A stretch of 8,807 nucleotides of DNA. Source: Archaeoglobaceae archaeon. GTDB taxonomy: Archaea; Halobacteriota; Archaeoglobi; Archaeoglobales; JdFR-42. Below, piece after piece: positions 6,942-8,807 of this stretch. Under the pieces are notes generated by a model. The model was given only the letters and a program-made list of their open reading frames with translations, was not told where the DNA came from and ran no database searches. Location of the stretch: positions 1-8,807 of the forward strand of contig WAJW01000139.1 in NCBI GenBank assembly GCA_015523685.1. Direction: 5' to 3'. The position numbers and the translations under genes are program-made. How positions within the stretch are numbered: position 1 is the first letter of the stretch; the number at the start of each line of letters is the position of its first letter.

Positions 6942-7121
6942 ATGGGTGTTTCGGACGATATCATGGAGGTAAGCCCGGAAAATGAATTTCGAGTTTGCCC
7001 ATCATGTGGATATGAATATGGTTTTCACGTTTCATTTCTCAGAGATGAGGGTAAATACAGAATAATCCTGATATGCCCCCAGTGCGGTGCAAGGTACTAC
7101 ACAGGATGGAACGTTGGTTAG
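6942..7121 (+). CDS. Small zinc-ribbon protein of unknown function
   Basis: A 59-residue open frame from ATG at 6942 to TAG at 7119-7121. It has two CPxCG knuckles, CPSCG at 19-23 and CPQCG at 45-49, separated by 22 residues of mostly strand-forming sequence (YGFHVSFL and KYRIILI), the layout of a four-cysteine zinc ribbon. Nothing else is present besides a short acidic leader and the tail ARYYTGWNVG. ATG at 6963 (residue 8) is a possible alternative start. No strong ribosome binding site precedes 6942; a box A 27 nt upstream suggests a leaderless message. It is divergent from the regulator and its stop overlaps the stop of fumC by 3 nt on the opposite strand. Function is unknown; nucleic-acid or protein binding is typical of such ribbons but not shown. 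Confidence 0.75.
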   Translation: MGVSDDIMEVSPENEFRVCPSCGYEYGFHVSFLRDEGKYRIILICPQCGARYYTGWNVG

Positions 7122-8500
7122 GCACTCTTGAACAATCCGGGTCTCAGCATATTCTCCGGGTTAAGCAGTTCCCTGGCTTTTTCAGGAGAGAGAAGCCCTT
7201 CCTCAACGACGATATCCATAATTCCTTTCCCAGTTTCCTCGGCTTTTTTCACAACTTCAGCAGTTTTGTCGTATCCGATTATGCCCGAAAGAGGTGTGGC
7301 AAGCATGAGTGATTTTTCAACAAGTTCCTGACATCTCTCTCTATTCGCTTTTATTCCAGAAATGCATTTTTCGTTCATGAGGTCCATCGAATTCTTTAAA
7401 ATCTGTATGGATTCGAGAATTATATATCCTGAAAATGGAGTCATCACGTGAAGATCGAAGAGCCCGCTCTGCCCTGCAATGGAAACCGCTGTTGTATTTC
7501 CCATGATGTAGGCACAGACCTGGATCATTATCTCTGGAATGACCGGATTGACCTTCCCTGCCATTATGGAACTGCCCGGTTGAATTTCAGGCAATTTTAT
7601 TTCTCCCAGTCCTGCACGAGGTCCTGAGGCCATCAGTCTTATATCATTGGAGATCTTCATCATACTCATGGCAATTCTGTTCAGTGATGCCATAACACCT
7701 GCCATGGTGTCGTTTGTTGCAAGGGCATAAAATCTGTTACGTGAGGGTCTGAATGAGATACCCGTGTGTTCGGATATCTTCTCAATGACTCTCTCTCCAA
7801 ATTCCGGATGTGCGTTTATTCCCGTGCCAACAGCAGTGCCTCCAAGGGGGAGCATTTCAAGTTCATGAAATCTTCCTTTTATCTCTTCTGCACATAATTC
7901 TATCTGCTCTCTGTAGGAAGAGAACTCCATTCCGAGAGTAATCGGAACTGCATCCATGAGATGGGTTCTACCGACCTTTATCACATCTGAAAATTCTTCT
8001 GATTTTTTCTGAAAAGTTAGAGAGAGGCGATTGAGGGAATCGAGAAGTTTGTCAAGCTCTGTTCTCACCGTTATCAGAAATGCTGATTTCACGGTATCGT
8101 TGCTTGACTGACAGAGATTAACATGATCATTTGGATGAATCTTCTTTCCTGTTATCCTCGACGCAATTCTGGCTATAACCTCATTCATGTTCATGTTGAT
8201 GGATGTGCCTGATCCGGTCTGGAAGACATCAAGGGGGAACTGAGAGAAATGAAGTCCATTTATCACCTCGTCTGATGCGCGGGATATCGCTTCTCCAGTT
8301 TCATGGTCAATAAGCCCGAGCTCTGAATTAACCTCTCCGGCGTATTTTTTTATCATTGCTAGATTTACAAGAAACTCTCTGTGAAATTCATACCTGCTGA
8401 CGCGATTTTCGAGGGCTCTCTGTGTATTTGCCCCCCAGAGGGCATCGACGGGGACCTTCACTTCACCAAGTGAGTCATTCTCAATTCTGAATCTGCTCAT
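7118..8500 (-). CDS. fumC: Class II fumarate hydratase
   Basis: FumC interconverts fumarate and malate without an iron-sulfur cluster. The 460-residue length is standard. Features: LGEVKVPVDALWGANTQR at 11-28, QTGSGTSINMNMNEV at 94-108, HPNDHVNLCQSSNDT at 122-136, GRTHLMDAVPITLG at 177-190 and the signature loop GSSIMAGKVNP at 309-319. SSND rather than STND, and His180 in GRTH rather than Gln, separate it from aspartate ammonia-lyase. One oddity is Ala314 in place of the nearly invariant proline of the GSSxMPxKxN signature (codon GCA). ATG at 8500 is the only sensible start, since upstream in-frame ATGs are closed by TGA. No good ribosome binding site is seen; ATTAATAA about 27 nt upstream points to a leaderless transcript. 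It is convergent with the zinc-ribbon gene and divergent from the tRNA. Confidence 0.94.
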   Translation of the reverse strand: MSRFRIENDSLGEVKVPVDALWGANTQRALENRVSRYEFHREFLVNLAMIKKYAGEVNSELGLIDHETGEAISRASDEVINGLHFSQFPLDVFQTGSGTSINMNMNEVIARIASRITGKKIHPNDHVNLCQSSNDTVKSAFLITVRTELDKLLDSLNRLSLTFQKKSEEFSDVIKVGRTHLMDAVPITLGMEFSSYREQIELCAEEIKGRFHELEMLPLGGTAVGTGINAHPEFGERVIEKISEHTGISFRPSRNRFYALATNDTMAGVMASLNRIAMSMMKISNDIRLMASGPRAGLGEIKLPEIQPGSSIMAGKVNPVIPEIMIQVCAYIMGNTTAVSIAGQSGLFDLHVMTPFSGYIILESIQILKNSMDLMNEKCISGIKANRERCQELVEKSLMLATPLSGIIGYDKTAEVVKKAEETGKGIMDIVVEEGLLSPEKARELLNPENMLRPGLFKSA

Positions 8501-8523
8501 GGTTCAATGTACTTCATGCATGG

Positions 8524-8531
8524 TTATTAAT
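8524..8531 (-). promoter_or_regulatory. fumC: Candidate box A for fumC (leaderless)
   Basis: ATTAATAA on the minus strand, preceded by ACAAAG as a possible BRE, is centred about 27 nt before the fumC ATG. Initiation would fall at the start codon. A CATGCATG palindrome (8515-8522) lies directly downstream. Confidence 0.45.
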
Positions 8532-8571
8532 CTTTGTACGGGATGGGGCAGAGAGGAACATCAGAGGAAAG

Positions 8572-8582
8572 TTTTTATTTAA
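8572..8582 (+). promoter_or_regulatory. Box A promoter for tRNA-Ser
   Basis: TTTTTATTTAA preceded by GGAAAG (BRE-like, 8566-8571) is centred about 29 nt before the mature tRNA 5' end. Transcription would begin a few nt upstream of the tRNA, as usual in archaea. Confidence 0.6.
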
Positions 8583-8605
8583 CAAGAAATCAATCCATCA
8601 TCAGT

Positions 8606-8690
8606 GCCGAGGTGGCCGAGTGGACTAAGGCGCAGGCCTGGAGAGCCTGTGTCCCTCTGGGACGCAAGGGTTCAAATCCCTTCCTCGGCG
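8606..8690 (+). tRNA. tRNA-Ser (anticodon GGA)
   Basis: An 85-nt cloverleaf folds without mismatches in its main stems: acceptor GCCGAGG (8606-8612) with CCTCGGC (8683-8689) and discriminator G at 8690; D stem GCC/GGC (8615-8617, 8629-8631); anticodon stem CAGGC/GCCTG (8633-8637, 8645-8649) with loop CTGGAGA and anticodon GGA at 8640-8642; a long variable arm GTCCC-TCT-GGGAC (8651-8663); and T stem AAGGG/CCCTT around TTCAAAT. The long variable arm, G73 and the GGA anticodon all specify serine (codons UCC and UCU). The CCA end is not encoded and there is no intron. Confidence 0.98.
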
Positions 8691-8696
8691 TCTCTC

Positions 8697-8702
8697 TTTT
8701 TT
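8697..8702 (+). terminator. Oligo-T terminator after tRNA-Ser
   Basis: Six consecutive T follow the tRNA end after a 6-nt pyrimidine stretch (TCTCTC). T-runs on the non-template strand are the normal intrinsic stop signal for archaeal RNA polymerase. Confidence 0.6.
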
Positions 8703-8807
8703 GTTCATATCCCTTACATAACGACAGATTGCAGAAACTCAGAAATATTCCAGATCTGATGATATAAGCCTATCGTATCAATAACAGGTATTAACCCAGA
8801 AGTCTAT
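8703..8807. other. Non-coding tail of the window
   Basis: About 105 nt after the tRNA terminator contain no frame worth calling. GATATAA at 8760-8766 could be part of a promoter for a gene beyond the edge, but nothing confirms it. Confidence 0.4.

Noticed and set aside
7118..8500. Aspartate ammonia-lyase as the identity of the fumC gene
   Set aside because: SSND, GRTH and WGANTQR are fumarase-type; aspartase has STND, GRTQ and a YYGIHT-like N-terminal motif. The KVNPVIPE stretch is shared by both.
8534..8767. 77-residue plus-strand open frame
   Set aside because: It reads straight through the tRNA-Ser gene; the WTKAQAWR...GSNPF segment is the usual translation artefact of a serine tRNA.
1..8807. 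CRISPR array, insertion sequence, attachment site or defence system
   Set aside because: No regularly spaced repeats, transposase motifs or repeats at the tRNA 3' end were seen; the content is housekeeping-type.

Overview
This window reads as a euryarchaeal chromosome segment. The evidence is an adjacent GatD/GatE pair (the archaea-specific tRNA-dependent glutamine pathway), archaeal box A promoters (TTTATATA-type with purine-rich BRE), GGTGA/GGAGG ribosome binding sites, a tRNA with no encoded CCA, and many AGA/AGG/ATA codons. A methanogen, ANME or Archaeoglobus-like lineage would fit, but the sequence alone does not settle the genus. Gene density is very high: there is no gene-free stretch above 300 bases. 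The largest gaps are about 177 bp (6765-6941), 105 bp (8501-8605) and 117 bp after the tRNA.

Positions 1-6764 hold one compact minus-strand gene cluster, read right to left: a winged-helix regulator (6249-6764), an MJ1316-domain (DUF504/UPF0248) small protein (6009-6245), argH (4516-5976), gatD (3291-4526), gatE (1418-3301), an RsmB/NOP2-type RNA m5C methyltransferase (498-1421), a separate PUA-like RNA-binding protein that resembles the C-terminal domain of bacterial RsmF (67-501), and the first 22 codons of another gene leaving the window (1-66). Neighbouring genes overlap by 4-11 nt or lie within 32 nt, so they are probably co-transcribed and translationally coupled. A box A lies upstream of the regulator with a perfect 17-bp inverted repeat at the expected transcription start, suggesting autoregulation. 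A second box A candidate sits inside the end of the MJ1316 gene, 36 nt before argH. Apart from argH and the regulator, every recognised gene in the cluster concerns RNA: tRNA amidation, RNA methylation, RNA binding, or predicted recognition of RNA ends.

At 6942-7121 a 59-residue zinc-ribbon protein lies on the plus strand, divergent from the regulator. Its stop codon overlaps the stop of the convergent class II fumarase gene (fumC, 7118-8500, minus). Both lack a convincing ribosome binding site and both have a TTAATAA-type box A about 27 nt before the ATG, which suggests leaderless transcripts. ArgH makes fumarate and FumC interconverts fumarate and malate, so the two superfamily members are metabolically linked though not in one operon.

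At 8606-8690 a plus-strand tRNA-Ser(GGA) with a long variable arm has its own box A and a T-run terminator. No mobile element, CRISPR array or clearly new defence or biosynthetic system is visible. The most interesting points are the split methyltransferase/PUA pair, the putative operator, the uncharacterised zinc ribbon, and a proline-to-alanine change in the FumC signature loop.
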